DNA of 64,000 nt from positions 124,001-188,000 of the forward strand of contig NZ_JAJFZM010000017.1 of NCBI RefSeq assembly GCF_020733705.1, read 5' to 3'. Below, in pieces: positions 1 to 9,361 of this stretch. Every line of letters begins with the position of its first letter. The stretch's first letter is position 1. Position numbers and translations under genes: made by a program. Below the pieces are notes generated by a model. It worked only from the letters and a program-made list of their open reading frames with translations, was not told the DNA's origin and ran no database searches. Source of the DNA: Nocardia australiensis. GTDB lineage: Bacteria; Actinomycetota; Actinomycetes; Mycobacteriales; Mycobacteriaceae.

Positions 1-939
1 CTCCAGATCGGTGACGGTGGCCTTGCTGCCCGGCACCACTACCAGGTCCGCCCCCGCCAGCCGAGACGGATCGCTCACCCAGCGCACCGAGACACCCGGC
101 TCACAGGCCAGTGCCTCGATATCGGTGGAATTGGAGATACGTGGCAGCCGGATCGCGGCAACGGTCAGCCATTCGGTGCCGACGGGCGGGCGCGGGCGAC
201 CGACCGGCGCGTCCGCGACGGTGCCGAGCGAATCCTCCGCGTCGATCCACAGGTCCTCGGCGTACGGGATGACACCAAGAGTCGGGCGACCGGTGAGTTC
301 GGCGAGCCGGTCCAGCCCTGGACGCAACAATTCGACATCACCGCGGAACTTGTTGACGACGAACCCCGAAATCAGTTGCTGGTCTTCGGGTTCTAGCACG
401 GCAACGGTACCGAACAGATGGGCGAGCACACCACCGCGGTCGATATCGCCGACCACGAGCACCGGTAGCCGCGCCGCGCGCGCGAGCCCCATATTCGCCA
501 GATCGGTTGCCCGCAAATTGATTTCGGCGGGTGATCCCGCGCCCTCACAGATCACCACATCGAATTCCGCACGCAGCGCGGTGAGTTCGGCGGCGGCGAC
601 CGTCCGCAACTCCCGCCGATGCTGGAAGTAGTCGCGCGCTCCGACCGTGCCGACCGCGCGGCCGCGCACCACCAACTGCGAGCGCCGATCACTGCCCGGC
701 TTGAGTAGCACCGGGTTGAATCGCACGCTCGGCTCCAGTCCGCACGCGGTCGCTTGCAGGGCTTGGGCCCGACCGATTTCGCCCCCGTCCAGCGTCACAA
801 CGGAGTTATTGGACATATTCTGCGCTTTGAACGGCGCGACCCGCACCCCGCGTCGCGCCAGCATCCGGCAAAGCCCGGCCACCACAACGCTTTTCCCCGC
901 GTCCGACGTGGTACCCGCGACGAGCAGAGCGCCCTTCAT
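1..939 (-). CDS. cobQ: Cobyric acid synthase CobQ, 3' end off the window
   Basis: Glutamine-dependent amidation of adenosylcobyrinate a,c-diamide to adenosylcobyric acid, in cytosolic cobalamin synthesis. The open frame reads 313 codons from the ATG at 939 to the left edge with no stop. The N-terminal dethiobiotin-synthetase-like ATPase domain is clear: P-loop GTTSDAGKS at residues 9-17, then KAQNMSNNS, CEGAGSPAEINL at 131-142 and GDIDRGG at 164-170. The C-terminal glutamine amidotransferase half lies outside the window, so its catalytic Cys and His cannot be checked. It follows map on the same strand with a gap of about 100 bp. I see no cobalamin riboswitch upstream. Confidence 0.93.
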   Translation of the reverse strand, partial: MKGALLVAGTTSDAGKSVVVAGLCRMLARRGVRVAPFKAQNMSNNSVVTLDGGEIGRAQALQATACGLEPSVRFNPVLLKPGSDRRSQLVVRGRAVGTVGARDYFQHRRELRTVAAAELTALRAEFDVVICEGAGSPAEINLRATDLANMGLARAARLPVLVVGDIDRGGVLAHLFGTVAVLEPEDQQLISGFVVNKFRGDVELLRPGLDRLAELTGRPTLGVIPYAEDLWIDAEDSLGTVADAPVGRPRPPVGTEWLTVAAIRLPRISNSTDIEALACEPGVSVRWVSDPSRLAGADLVVVPGSKATVTDLE

Positions 940-1045
940 GAGGCCGCGCCCGCGGGGCGGCTACCGCGCACGGCAGGGTAGGGACCTATGCGCCCGTTTC
1001 GGTGACCACTCAGCAGCATGAGCTTCGAACCGCGTGGTCCAGCAC

Positions 1046-1909
1046 TCACGGCAGGGTCAGGACTTCCGCACCGGTTTCGGTCACAACCAACGTGTGTTCG
1101 AATTGCGCGGTCCACTTGCGGTCCTTGGTAACCACGGTCCAGTTGTCGTCCCAGATCTCGTAATCGATGCCGCCGAGATTGATCATCGGCTCGATGGTGA
1201 AGGTCATGCCGGGTTCGATGATCGTCTCGACGGTCGGCTGGTCGTAATGCAGGATGACCAGGCCGCTGTGGAAGGTGGGACCGACACCGTGGCCGGTGAA
1301 ATCGCGCACCACGCCGTAGCCGAAGCGATTGGCGTAGGACTCGATGACGCGCCCGATCACATTGAGCGCGCGACCGGGCCGAACCGCCTTGATGGCCCGC
1401 GCGGTGGCCTCCTCGGTCCGCTCGACCAGCAGCCGGACCTCCTCGTCCACATCACCGGCGAGGAAGGTCCTGTTGGTGTCGCCGTGCACCCCGTCGATGT
1501 AGGCGGTGACGTCGATGTTCACGATGTCGCCGTCCTCGATCACGGTCGAGTCCGGAATCCCGTGGCAAATCACCTCATTGAGCGACGTGCAGCACGATTT
1601 GGGAAAACCCTTGTAGCCCAACGTCGACGGATATGCCCCGTGATCACACATGTACTCGTGTGCGATCCGATCCAATTCGTCGGTTGTGACGCCAGGTGCG
1701 ACCGCCTTGCCCGCTTCTTCGAGCGCGCGCGCCGCGATCTTGCTCGCGATCCGCATCTTGTCGATCGTCTCGGCCGTCTGTACCCAGGGTTCACTGCCCT
1801 CATTGACGGTCTTCTTCCACGCGTACTCCGGTCGTTCGATGGAGCGTGGAACTTCCCGAGTCGGCGACTGGATCCCGGGAACAAGCGGCTGACGGGTACG
1901 CACTGACAT
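1046..1909 (-). CDS. map: Type I methionine aminopeptidase
   Basis: Removes the initiator methionine from nascent proteins; cytosolic dinuclear metalloenzyme. 287 residues from the ATG at 1909, matching the roughly 285-residue mycobacterial MapB (type 1c), which has a proline-containing N-terminal linker of about 40 residues like the one seen here (PLVPGIQSP). Metal ligands are in place: D133 (NIDVT), D144 (HGDT), H207 (TGHGVG), E240 (TIEPM) and E271 (FEHT); substrate-contact H116 is in ICHG. The frame stays open upstream to 2041, but that part does not look like Map, so the inner ATG is preferred. Confidence 0.95.
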   Translation of the reverse strand: MSVRTRQPLVPGIQSPTREVPRSIERPEYAWKKTVNEGSEPWVQTAETIDKMRIASKIAARALEEAGKAVAPGVTTDELDRIAHEYMCDHGAYPSTLGYKGFPKSCCTSLNEVICHGIPDSTVIEDGDIVNIDVTAYIDGVHGDTNRTFLAGDVDEEVRLLVERTEEATARAIKAVRPGRALNVIGRVIESYANRFGYGVVRDFTGHGVGPTFHSGLVILHYDQPTVETIIEPGMTFTIEPMINLGGIDYEIWDDNWTVVTKDRKWTAQFEHTLVVTETGAEVLTLP

Positions 1910-2089
1910 GCGTACCAGACTATCCGTACCCTCGGCCGACCATCCCGCGACTCCTACCGGCTGACGTGCCGCTCTCTCCGGACCGCCGATCGAAGGCGGA
2001 ACACCGCTGCTCACAACGACCCTTCCGGCACTAAAAAGCATAATATGCGATATTTCATGCCCGAAGGAGTGGGGTCATGACGTTGCAGA

Positions 2090-2803
2090 TCAAGCGCTCG
2101 ATTTCTCCTCGGCGGCCCACATACCCTGCTTCTCGAGCATTGCGATGAGTCCATCGGCGCCCGACATGATGTGATCGTGCATCAAACTGCTGGCCGCCTT
2201 CGCACGGCGCTTCTGCAGCGCCTCCAGGATCGCGGGGTGAAAATGCCGTGTCTCGTCGACGCGGCCCTCGATTTCGCCATAGAACCGATTGGGCAGTTGC
2301 TTGACGATCGCCCCCAACAGCATTGCGAGTCTGCGGGAATCCGACGCGAGGTTGATCGTCCGATGGAACTCGTGGCCGAGGGCCACGGCCCGCTCCGAAC
2401 CGGCACCATCGGCGACCGCTCGCTCCTGCTCGGCGATGATATCGGCCAGGTGCGCCAGCTGATGGGGTGAAAGGGTTTTCGCCGCGCGTGCCGTCAATTC
2501 ACCGGCCAGGGTCGACTGCGCCCAGAAAAGATCGCGCACGTCCTGTCTGCTGAAGGCCGAGACCATGAAACCTCGCCGCGGGACGAGCTCGACGAAACCC
2601 TCACCGCTGAGCAGCAATAGCCCCTCGCGCACCGGTGTGTTACTGACGCCGACTGCCTCGGCGATGGGCTCGGTCCGAAGAAACTCTCCGGACCGCACCC
2701 GACCCGAGATGATCAGTTCCCGGACGTAGCTCGCGACATCCTCGGAAAGCTGCTGCCGCCGGGAGTTCGCGGCGCGCGGTAGTCCCTGCGTAGTCGATTC
2801 CAT
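2090..2803 (-). CDS. GntR-family (FCD) transcriptional regulator
   Basis: About 237 residues. The N-terminal winged helix (residues about 15-80) has the GntR signature: IAEAVGVSNTPVREGLLLL followed by the wing VELVPRRGFMV. The remaining helical domain is FCD-like, with metal/ligand-type His positions in HEFHRTI and HFHPAILEAL. The start at 2803 is chosen because the purine-rich AAGGGGG lies 11-17 bases upstream; an ATG at 2851 would add 16 residues. Ligand and target genes are unknown. The neighbours (map, PknK) are not obvious targets, so it may act at a distance or on itself. Confidence 0.85.
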   Translation of the reverse strand: MESTTQGLPRAANSRRQQLSEDVASYVRELIISGRVRSGEFLRTEPIAEAVGVSNTPVREGLLLLSGEGFVELVPRRGFMVSAFSRQDVRDLFWAQSTLAGELTARAAKTLSPHQLAHLADIIAEQERAVADGAGSERAVALGHEFHRTINLASDSRRLAMLLGAIVKQLPNRFYGEIEGRVDETRHFHPAILEALQKRRAKAASSLMHDHIMSGADGLIAMLEKQGMWAAEEKSSA

Positions 2804-3345
2804 CCGGAGTCGGCCCCCTTCCATTTGACATATTCGTACATTATGCCTCATGTTTCGCGAACCGAACTATCGGCATTCCACAACGAATGTCGGGGCCTGT
2901 GCGTCGAATTGGAGGCGGCGCCGATCATCACGACGGCGGGTAGTGATCGGCGCCGTGGCCCCGGACGTGACCCTGGCGCATGCCATTGACAATGGAACTG
3001 GGTTCGGCCGCCACCAACCGATTCGAGCAGGGCGTTATCTCCGTCGGCACCGCCGTCGTCTTCGAACGCGCGGCATCATCGGCACCGCGACCGTCACCGG
3101 GCTGGCCAACGCCCGGCACGCCGTTGACCTGCAAGCTTTCGGGACGAACGGGGGCCGGGAGGACACGGCGGGGTGACGGCGTCACACCTGAAGTGATTTG
3201 CCTCGGACGTCTCGTTCCCGTTGACGAGCAGCATCGGACCTGAGCCCCCCGCGTAACGCCGTCGCCGTGGTAAATCGAGTTATTCTCGATCAGGACGATT
3301 CCACCGCTGAACCGTCCGTGAGTTCATCCCGAATCGAGGCCGAAG
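2804..3345. other. Intergenic stretch without recognisable gene
   Basis: About 540 bp between the divergent GntR and PknK genes. Several short open frames of 70-110 codons exist on both strands, but none has a domain I recognise or a convincing ribosome site, and the frames overlap each other freely. It should contain both divergent promoters. A decayed gene is possible but I could not identify a parent. Confidence 0.4.
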
Positions 3346-6300
3346 ATGGCCGATATCCTGCCGACACAGCGCAGCGACACCGCAGGAATCGTTGCCGAGT
3401 TGAGCGCCGAGGGCTTCGACGACGCCAAGGAGATAGGGCGCGGCGGCTTCGGCGTGGTGTACCGGTGCCTACAACCCGACCTGGACCGGGTCGTCGCAGT
3501 GAAGGTGCTGACCGGGGAACTCGATCCCGATGGACTACAGCGTTTCATTCGCGAGCAACAGGCGACGGGCCGATTATCGGGACACCCCAACATCGTGGCC
3601 GTCTTCCAGGCGGGCACCACGCGCGGCGGACACTCCTACCTCGTCATGCCCTACCACGCGCGCGGCTCGCTCGAGCAGCGCATTCGCACCACCGGCCCGC
3701 TCGACTGGGCCCAGACCCTGCGACTCGGGGTCAAAATGGCGGGTGCGCTGGAAACCGCGCATCGAGCGGGCATCCTCCATCGTGACGTGAAGCCGGCCAA
3801 CATCTTGCTGACCGAATACGACGAGCCGGAACTGACCGACTTCGGCATCGCGCGGACTCAGACCGGATTCCGGACGACAAGCGGAATCATCACCGGCTCA
3901 CCGGCATTCGTCGCTCCGGAGGTGCTGCGCGGTGCGCCGTCGACGGTCGTCTCGGATGTGTACAGCCTCGGGGCGACGTTGTTCTGCGCGCTCACCGGTC
4001 ACGTGGCCTACGAACGCCGCGAGGGTGAGCAGGTGCTGGCGCAGTTTCTCCGAGTATCCACCCAGCCCGTCCCCGATCTCGCCGAACGTGATGTACCGGA
4101 AGAGGTCTGCGCTGTCATCGAGCATGCTATGGCCACCGAGCCTGCCGACCGGCCCGACAGCGCGGCCGCCCTCGGTGCGGAACTACGCAGAGCGCAGGGA
4201 CATACCGACGTGCCGGTCGACAACCTGGTGGTGCCTGCCACGCACCGGTCCCCGGCCGTGCCCGCCTCGCCCACGAAACCACTGCACGAAAGCCCCACCG
4301 CCCCACCGACTCCCGCGACCAAGTACCGCCCGCCGACCCCAGCACGCACACTCATCGTACGAAAGCGGCTGCTCGACCAACTACGGTCGGCCGAGCACTC
4401 CCGACTGACCTCGATCCACGCGCCGAGCGGATTCGGCAAGACGACACTGGCCGCGCAGTGGCGCGACGAACTCCTACACACGGGGACGGCAGTCGCGTGG
4501 CTGACCGTCGACGAGGACGACAACAACGCCGCCTGGTTCCTCGCGCACCTCGTAGAAGCGATCCGCTCGGGCTACCCACCTCTCGCCGACGAGCTCGACC
4601 GGGTCCTCGAGGCCAATCCCGACGACCCCACACGCCCAGTGCTCACCGCGCTCGTCGACGGCCTGCACGCTCGCCGCGACCAGGTCACCGTCGTGCTCGA
4701 TGACTGGCAGCGGGTCACCGCCGCCGCGACGGTGGCCGCGGTTGGCTTCCTTCTCGAGCACGGCTGCCACCATCTGCCGATCGTCATAACGAACTCCGCC
4801 AGGTCCGAGCTGCCGCTGAGCCGATTGCGAATCCAAGGCGAACTCGTCGAAATCGACGCGGCGTCATTGCGTTTCGACGCCGACGAGGTGCGCGCCTTCC
4901 TGGAGGAGGCGGGGGAATTGCGGTTGACACGCGCCGATGTGGACGCGCTCACGCGCGCCACCGACGGCTGGATCGCCGCGCTCCAGTTGGCGGTGCTGTC
5001 GCTGCGCGCGGGCGAGGATCCCGCGCGGCTGCTCGACAGTTTGTCCGGGCACCCCGACATCGGTGAGTTCCTGGCCGAGAATGTGCTCGACATATTGGAT
5101 CCGAGCACCCTCGAATTCCTTATGGCCACCTCGATCTGCGAGCGCGTCTGCGGCGATCTGGCATCCGTGCTCACCGGTAAGGAGCACGCGAGCAAGCTAC
5201 TCGAGGACCTGGAGGAGCATGGGCTGTTCGTGCAACGAGTCGCTCCGGATCGGAAATGGTTTCGCTACCACCAGTTGTTCGCCGGATATCTGCGACGACG
5301 ACTGACCCAGGATCATCCCGGGGAGATCGCCGAGCTGCATCTGCGTGCGTCGTCCTGGTTCGCGCGCCACCATCTGCTCAATGACGCGGTTGAGCACGCG
5401 CTCGCTGCCGACGATCCGGATCTGGCCGCCGACCTGGTCGAACGGGACGGTGGATATCTGTTGGAGCGATCGGAGATGGTGTTGGTGCTCGGCATCCTCG
5501 CCAAGCTGCCCGCACGTGCCACCCGCGCTCGACCCAGGGTCCAGCTGCTCGCCGCCTGGGCGAACCTCGTCCTGCGCCGCCCGGGACCCACCGCGGCCGC
5601 CCTCACCCGGTTCGAGGCCGCACTCGCTGAGGCTGCGCCCGCGGAACCCGAACGCGTGGACCTGCGAACCGAGGCAGACGTCCTGACCAGCGTCGGTGAG
5701 ATGTTCGCCGACCGAGTATCCGACATCGCGCGGCTGACCAGGGACGCTCTCGCGCGCCCGAACGCGTTCTCTCCACGGGTGCCGGGGGTGGCGGCCAATA
5801 TCGCCGCCTACGCCGCGATCCACCGCTTCGATTTCGCCGCCGCCCGCCGATGGCAACAGTGGGCCGCCCCGTATCACGAGGTGACCGGCCCGTTCCTCAC
5901 CGTCTACGGGCGCTGCTTCGCAGGAATCGCGGCGCGAGAACAACTCGACATACCGGCCGCAGCGGAGTTGCTGCGCGATGCGCTCAACACCGCACGCGAC
6001 ACCATGGGGGCCACCTCGCACGCCGCCCGCCTCACGTCCGCCGTGCTCGGTGAATTATGTTACGAGACAGGCGATCTCGACTCCGCTTCGGAGCTGCTCA
6101 TGGAGAGCCGGGAATTGGCCGCCGAGGGGGGAGGCGGCGTCGACTTCATGATCGGCACCTACGCGACGGGCGCGCGGGTCAACGCGCTGCACGGCGACCG
6201 CGACGCGGCACGAGAACTGTTGGACGAGGGCATGACCCACGCCGGACACCTGGACCTCCCGCGCCTGGCCGCGCGCGTGCGCAACGAGCGGATCCGGCTC

Positions 6301-6672
6301 GGGTTCGAGCTCGGCGAGCGGCGAGTCGAGGAGATCCTGCGGCGGCGGGTAGTACGGCACGACGACGGGATCGTGACACTGATAGATGAACTCGACGAGG
6401 ACTCCGCCATACGGCTGTTGCTCGCCGACCCCGACCGTCGCGACGAGGCGGTCGAACGGGCGCACACCCTCGTCTCGGAAATCGACGCCGCTCGAAGGCC
6501 ATTGGCCGCGCTGCGGGCGCGATTGCTCCTCGGCGTCGCGTTCCGGCTGGCCGACCGCCCGGACGAGGCGGACCGGACGCTTACCCCCTTGACACAGCGA
6601 TGCACACAACTCGGCCTGACCCGCCTCCCCCTCGACGCGGCGGCGGGCACGCTCGGCCCATCGACCTACTGA
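3346..6672 (+). CDS. pknK: PknK-type Ser/Thr protein kinase fused to a MalT-like ATPase/TPR regulator
   Basis: 1108 residues, almost the same length as M. tuberculosis PknK. The Hanks kinase domain fills residues 25-285: glycine loop GRGGFG 31-36, lysine K53, catalytic HRDVKPAN 145-152, DFG 165-167. A proline-rich linker (300-332) leads to a STAND/MalT-type NTPase with Walker A APSGFGKTT at 359-367, then a long helical-repeat region to the C-terminus. I see no C-terminal LuxR helix-turn-helix, so DNA binding is not evident. Known PknK proteins couple stress signals to growth through a partner regulator (VirS in M. tuberculosis); no such partner is adjacent here. The gene is single and followed by a perfect hairpin. 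Confidence 0.92.
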   Translation: MADILPTQRSDTAGIVAELSAEGFDDAKEIGRGGFGVVYRCLQPDLDRVVAVKVLTGELDPDGLQRFIREQQATGRLSGHPNIVAVFQAGTTRGGHSYLVMPYHARGSLEQRIRTTGPLDWAQTLRLGVKMAGALETAHRAGILHRDVKPANILLTEYDEPELTDFGIARTQTGFRTTSGIITGSPAFVAPEVLRGAPSTVVSDVYSLGATLFCALTGHVAYERREGEQVLAQFLRVSTQPVPDLAERDVPEEVCAVIEHAMATEPADRPDSAAALGAELRRAQGHTDVPVDNLVVPATHRSPAVPASPTKPLHESPTAPPTPATKYRPPTPARTLIVRKRLLDQLRSAEHSRLTSIHAPSGFGKTTLAAQWRDELLHTGTAVAWLTVDEDDNNAAWFLAHLVEAIRSGYPPLADELDRVLEANPDDPTRPVLTALVDGLHARRDQVTVVLDDWQRVTAAATVAAVGFLLEHGCHHLPIVITNSARSELPLSRLRIQGELVEIDAASLRFDADEVRAFLEEAGELRLTRADVDALTRATDGWIAALQLAVLSLRAGEDPARLLDSLSGHPDIGEFLAENVLDILDPSTLEFLMATSICERVCGDLASVLTGKEHASKLLEDLEEHGLFVQRVAPDRKWFRYHQLFAGYLRRRLTQDHPGEIAELHLRASSWFARHHLLNDAVEHALAADDPDLAADLVERDGGYLLERSEMVLVLGILAKLPARATRARPRVQLLAAWANLVLRRPGPTAAALTRFEAALAEAAPAEPERVDLRTEADVLTSVGEMFADRVSDIARLTRDALARPNAFSPRVPGVAANIAAYAAIHRFDFAAARRWQQWAAPYHEVTGPFLTVYGRCFAGIAAREQLDIPAAAELLRDALNTARDTMGATSHAARLTSAVLGELCYETGDLDSASELLMESRELAAEGGGGVDFMIGTYATGARVNALHGDRDAARELLDEGMTHAGHLDLPRLAARVRNERIRLGFELGERRVEEILRRRVVRHDDGIVTLIDELDEDSAIRLLLADPDRRDEAVERAHTLVSEIDAARRPLAALRARLLLGVAFRLADRPDEADRTLTPLTQRCTQLGLTRLPLDAAAGTLGPSTY

Positions 6673-6678
6673 AAACCA

Positions 6679-6712
6679 GATGCCGTGCGCCGTCACGACG
6701 GCGCACGGCATC
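6679..6712 (+). terminator. Perfect hairpin terminator after pknK
   Basis: Two 16-base arms (6679-6694 and 6697-6712) are exact reverse complements with a 2-base gap, starting 7 bases after the pknK stop. No T-run follows, as is usual for actinobacterial terminators. Confidence 0.85.
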
Positions 6713-6768
6713 CGAACCACTCAGAGCGCATCGGTCACAACGAATCGGCAAATTCCATTGCGTCTCAG

Positions 6769-7064
6769 CACATCTCGATGATCCATTCAGAACTCATCCG
6801 AATGCTGCGACGAGTGACGTTGCCGCTGCTACTGACGCTCTCGGTGCCGCCCTGGGACTGGCTATCGCGCTATCCATAGGCGAACCCGGCGCCACCGTCA
6901 TGGTGTGCCCCGCAACATGGAAAACCTTGCCCGCCACTACCTTCGGCCTCACCGACCGCAGTGAGGTCTTCAACGCGGCGGCGAGCACCTACCTGTTGTT
7001 ATCGGTAACGCTTGTCGCCCCGGTTGTCCTCGGCAGCCTGAAAGGCCACGCCGCACCGAGGTGA
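6769..7064 (+). pseudogene. Frameshifted C-terminal remnant of a ThiP/PhnE-type ABC transporter permease
   Basis: Two adjacent frames together give the end of a binding-protein-dependent permease of the iron/2-aminoethylphosphonate class. One frame reads IRMLRRVTLPLLLTL (from about 6799); after a frame change near 6840 the other reads GAALGLAIALSIGEPGATVM, then WKTLPATTFGLTD and a final membrane helix before the stop at 7064. The order LRRVTLPLL, GLAIALSIGE, GAT.MV, W.TLP..IF.LTDR matches the family's last two helices from memory. The rest of the gene and its ATPase and binding protein are absent. No promoter or start was found, so it is taken as debris. Confidence 0.65.
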
Positions 7065-7087
7065 ACCGAGGTGGCGGTTCGCTCGGT

Positions 7088-7531
7088 TCACTGTTCCGGT
7101 AAACGGCGGCGACCACCGGCCACGTCGGTGACGAGATCGGTGTAGCCGTCGACCAATTCGGCCAGGTGGTACCAATACTTGTGGGTGCTGTCGCTGCGTG
7201 CGCCATCCACATCGATGGCCTGATTCGCCTCCACCCAGCTGCGGGCCATCCGGTCAACCACCGCGCCGAGACTCTCGGTATGCAGTGAGGCACCGTTGCG
7301 GTGCTGCGGAATCTCCTGCGCGATCCAATCATTGATGTCTTCGACGAGTTCGCCACGACGGCAATCGATTTCAAACACCAGGTGCGCGTCGACCACCTGT
7401 CCACGCCGGGCATGCAGCTCGGCGAGCGCGTGCGCGGATCGCAACAGTTCACGGTCTTGAAAGCGACGCCCCTGGAAAGCACACAATATCTGCGGAGCGG
7501 TCGGCAGCACCCCTACCGTCGGCGCGCTCAT
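7088..7531 (-). CDS. DUF4254 domain protein
   Basis: 147 residues from the ATG at 7531 (the frame stays open to 7609). The pattern fits DUF4254 proteins common in Nocardia and Rhodococcus: a central block RCR-like LVEDINDWIAQEIP and the conserved HTESLGAVVDRMA, followed by a helical tail. Function is unknown; no signal peptide or membrane segment. It stands alone between two decayed regions and its promoter side faces the alcohol dehydrogenase fragment. Confidence 0.7.
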   Translation of the reverse strand: MSAPTVGVLPTAPQILCAFQGRRFQDRELLRSAHALAELHARRGQVVDAHLVFEIDCRRGELVEDINDWIAQEIPQHRNGASLHTESLGAVVDRMARSWVEANQAIDVDGARSDSTHKYWYHLAELVDGYTDLVTDVAGGRRRLPEQ

Positions 7532-7891
7532 CGCCACACCCGAATTGCACCCGTCACCAACACGCCTTGTACCAACATAATTGGCTCTCGATTCGGTTAT
7601 CCCGGTCATCGGATCGGTTGTTCTAGCAGGATCATGCTCTTACATCCGCAAGAACGCAATAGTGCGTTCTCAATGCTGTAGCCGAGCGTTCCGGCGATCT
7701 ACAGACGTCCGCGACCGCGCCTCGGCAGCGACTTCGAGGCCCGCTCCAGCGTGACGACGCCCGTGTCCGAGTACGAAGCACAGACGTCGAGATATTCATA
7801 TAAGACCAGCTCATGACACAATTACCGCCCGTCCGCACAGGGTACCGGCCGCGAGCCTGCGATAGGCATCGGGACTACCGCCATGGGGGGC

Positions 7892-8068
7892 AACGGTCGG
7901 CTGAAAACCGACGAAGTCGAGCACCCGGATCGCGCCCGCCGCACCGGCCATCTTTCGCACGTTCTCGGCCGCCGACGCGTCGGAGAGCACTGCTTCATGT
8001 GCGCCAACGGATTTCGCGAACTCGAGCTTCTCATCGTTGACATCGAGCACGATGACGCGGGCGGGCAA
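7892..8068 (-). pseudogene. Rossmann-fold fragment of a zinc alcohol dehydrogenase
   Basis: Inside a 120-codon frame (7811-8173) about 59 residues read like the nucleotide-binding domain of an NAD-dependent medium-chain alcohol dehydrogenase: ARVIVLDVNDEKLEFAKSVG, then AHEAVLSD and RVLDFVGFQPTV. The zinc-binding N-terminal domain, the glycine motif before the first strand and the C-terminus are all missing, and the flanking residues of the frame match nothing. It is a remnant with no plausible start codon of its own. Confidence 0.65.
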
Positions 8069-8241
8069 AGATGGCGCAAACACTGGATGGCGTGCCGCGC
8101 GCTTGGCCGGAATCCGTAGCACGGTTGCGAGCACCCAGACCACAGCCTGCTCGAGAGGTAGTCTCTGACGCAATGACCACGGTAGGGGTAGGCAACGTGG
8201 CAGCGCGTTCTCTCTGAGGCACCGGCGAAAGGGTTGTTGTC

Positions 8242-9102
8242 ATGGCAGGCAAGCGGACGGTCCTCACCGCGGGATTGCGCCGACTCTCGGTGCTGCTGTC
8301 CGACATGCGCGAACACGCCGGACTGACCAAGGAGGAGGTCAGTGGCAAGACCGGAATCAATATCACCACGCTGTACCGGATCGAGACCGCGCAGGCCAGA
8401 CCCCAACGCCGCACCCTGGGGGCGATGCTCGACCTGTACGGCGTAACCGACCAGCAACGCGCGGACGCCCTGGAATTGCTGTCGGACGCGCTCAAGCCAG
8501 GAATGTCGCGGCCATACGAGGCCAGCCTGACCGACGTGTACGCCGCGTACATCAACTTCGAGTCCGAGGCACTCTCGGCCCGGCACTACCAAACTTCGTT
8601 CATCCCAGGGCTTTTGCAGACCGAACAATACGCAATCGCGGTCATCGACACGTCGATGCCGAAACTCGAAGCATCGGCGTTGGAACGCCGGGCGCGGGCG
8701 CGGCTCGATCGCGCCGCGGTGTTGACCAAAACCGACCCACTCGAACTATGGGTCGTGTTGGACGAGGCCGCGATTCGCCGGATGGTCGGCGGGCCCGAGA
8801 TCATGTACGGGCAGCTGACGCGCCTGCTGGAGGAAACCGAGAAGAAGAACGTTATCCTGCAGATCCTGCCGTTCGAGGCAGGGGCCCATCCCGGCATGGC
8901 CGGATCCTTCACCCTGCTCGACTTCCCCAATCCGGCCGACCCGGAACTGGTCTACGTGGAGGGCATCGCCGGTGACGAGCTGATCGAGGGACACATCGAA
9001 ATCCGGCGCTTCGGCGTCATTTTCGACCAGCTGCGCGCCATGGCAATGAGCCCACGCGATTCGATGAACCTGATCAACAAGGCCGCCGAAAGCATGCATT
9101 GA
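8242..9102 (+). CDS. XRE-family regulator with DUF5753 sensor domain
   Basis: 286 residues. An N-terminal helix-turn-helix (residues about 12-70: MREHAGLTKEEVSGKTGI, then TLYRIETAQARPQRRTL) is followed by the actinobacterial DUF5753 region, recognisable by SARHYQTSFIPGLLQTEQYA, LERRARARLDRAAVL and the acidic/hydrophobic end of the family. Such proteins usually pair with a DUF397 protein; none is adjacent here, but an ImmA/IrrE-like peptidase follows about 260 bp downstream on the same strand. Start ATG at 8242, with a purine-rich GCGAAAGG about 10 bases upstream. Confidence 0.88.
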   Translation: MAGKRTVLTAGLRRLSVLLSDMREHAGLTKEEVSGKTGINITTLYRIETAQARPQRRTLGAMLDLYGVTDQQRADALELLSDALKPGMSRPYEASLTDVYAAYINFESEALSARHYQTSFIPGLLQTEQYAIAVIDTSMPKLEASALERRARARLDRAAVLTKTDPLELWVVLDEAAIRRMVGGPEIMYGQLTRLLEETEKKNVILQILPFEAGAHPGMAGSFTLLDFPNPADPELVYVEGIAGDELIEGHIEIRRFGVIFDQLRAMAMSPRDSMNLINKAAESMH

Positions 9103-9105
9103 CAC

Positions 9106-9249
9106 CTATCCCCGGCTGGCACGCCGGTAGCCGACAGTAGCCGGAATCGCGAAAGCCAGGATCGCGCCGATCGACCAGGCCATGCTCGCCCGCAGCGGCT
9201 CGCGCACCGGGCCGCCCAGCGACAATCCCGGGGCCGCGGCGGCCCGCAT
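9106..9249 (-). pseudogene. C-terminal fragment of an ABC-2 (DrrB-like) permease
   Basis: A 47-codon frame ending in TAG at 9106. It reads as the end of a drug-efflux permease: GLSLGGPVREPLRASMAWSI, one hydrophobic helix ILAFAIPATVGY and a basic tail YRRASRG, the usual ending of DrrB-type subunits (loop, one helix, short cytoplasmic arginine tail). The rest of the permease and the ATPase are missing, and the frame lies between two genes of opposite strand. Confidence 0.55.
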
Positions 9250-9361
9250 GTGACTCAGCTATCAACGAGCCACCGAATTGCCTGGCACCGGACCGATCAT
9301 GGTGGATATGCCGGAATCGCGGAGGTGACGCCGGACGTGCGGGTGGGTAGTGTGTGCCTCG

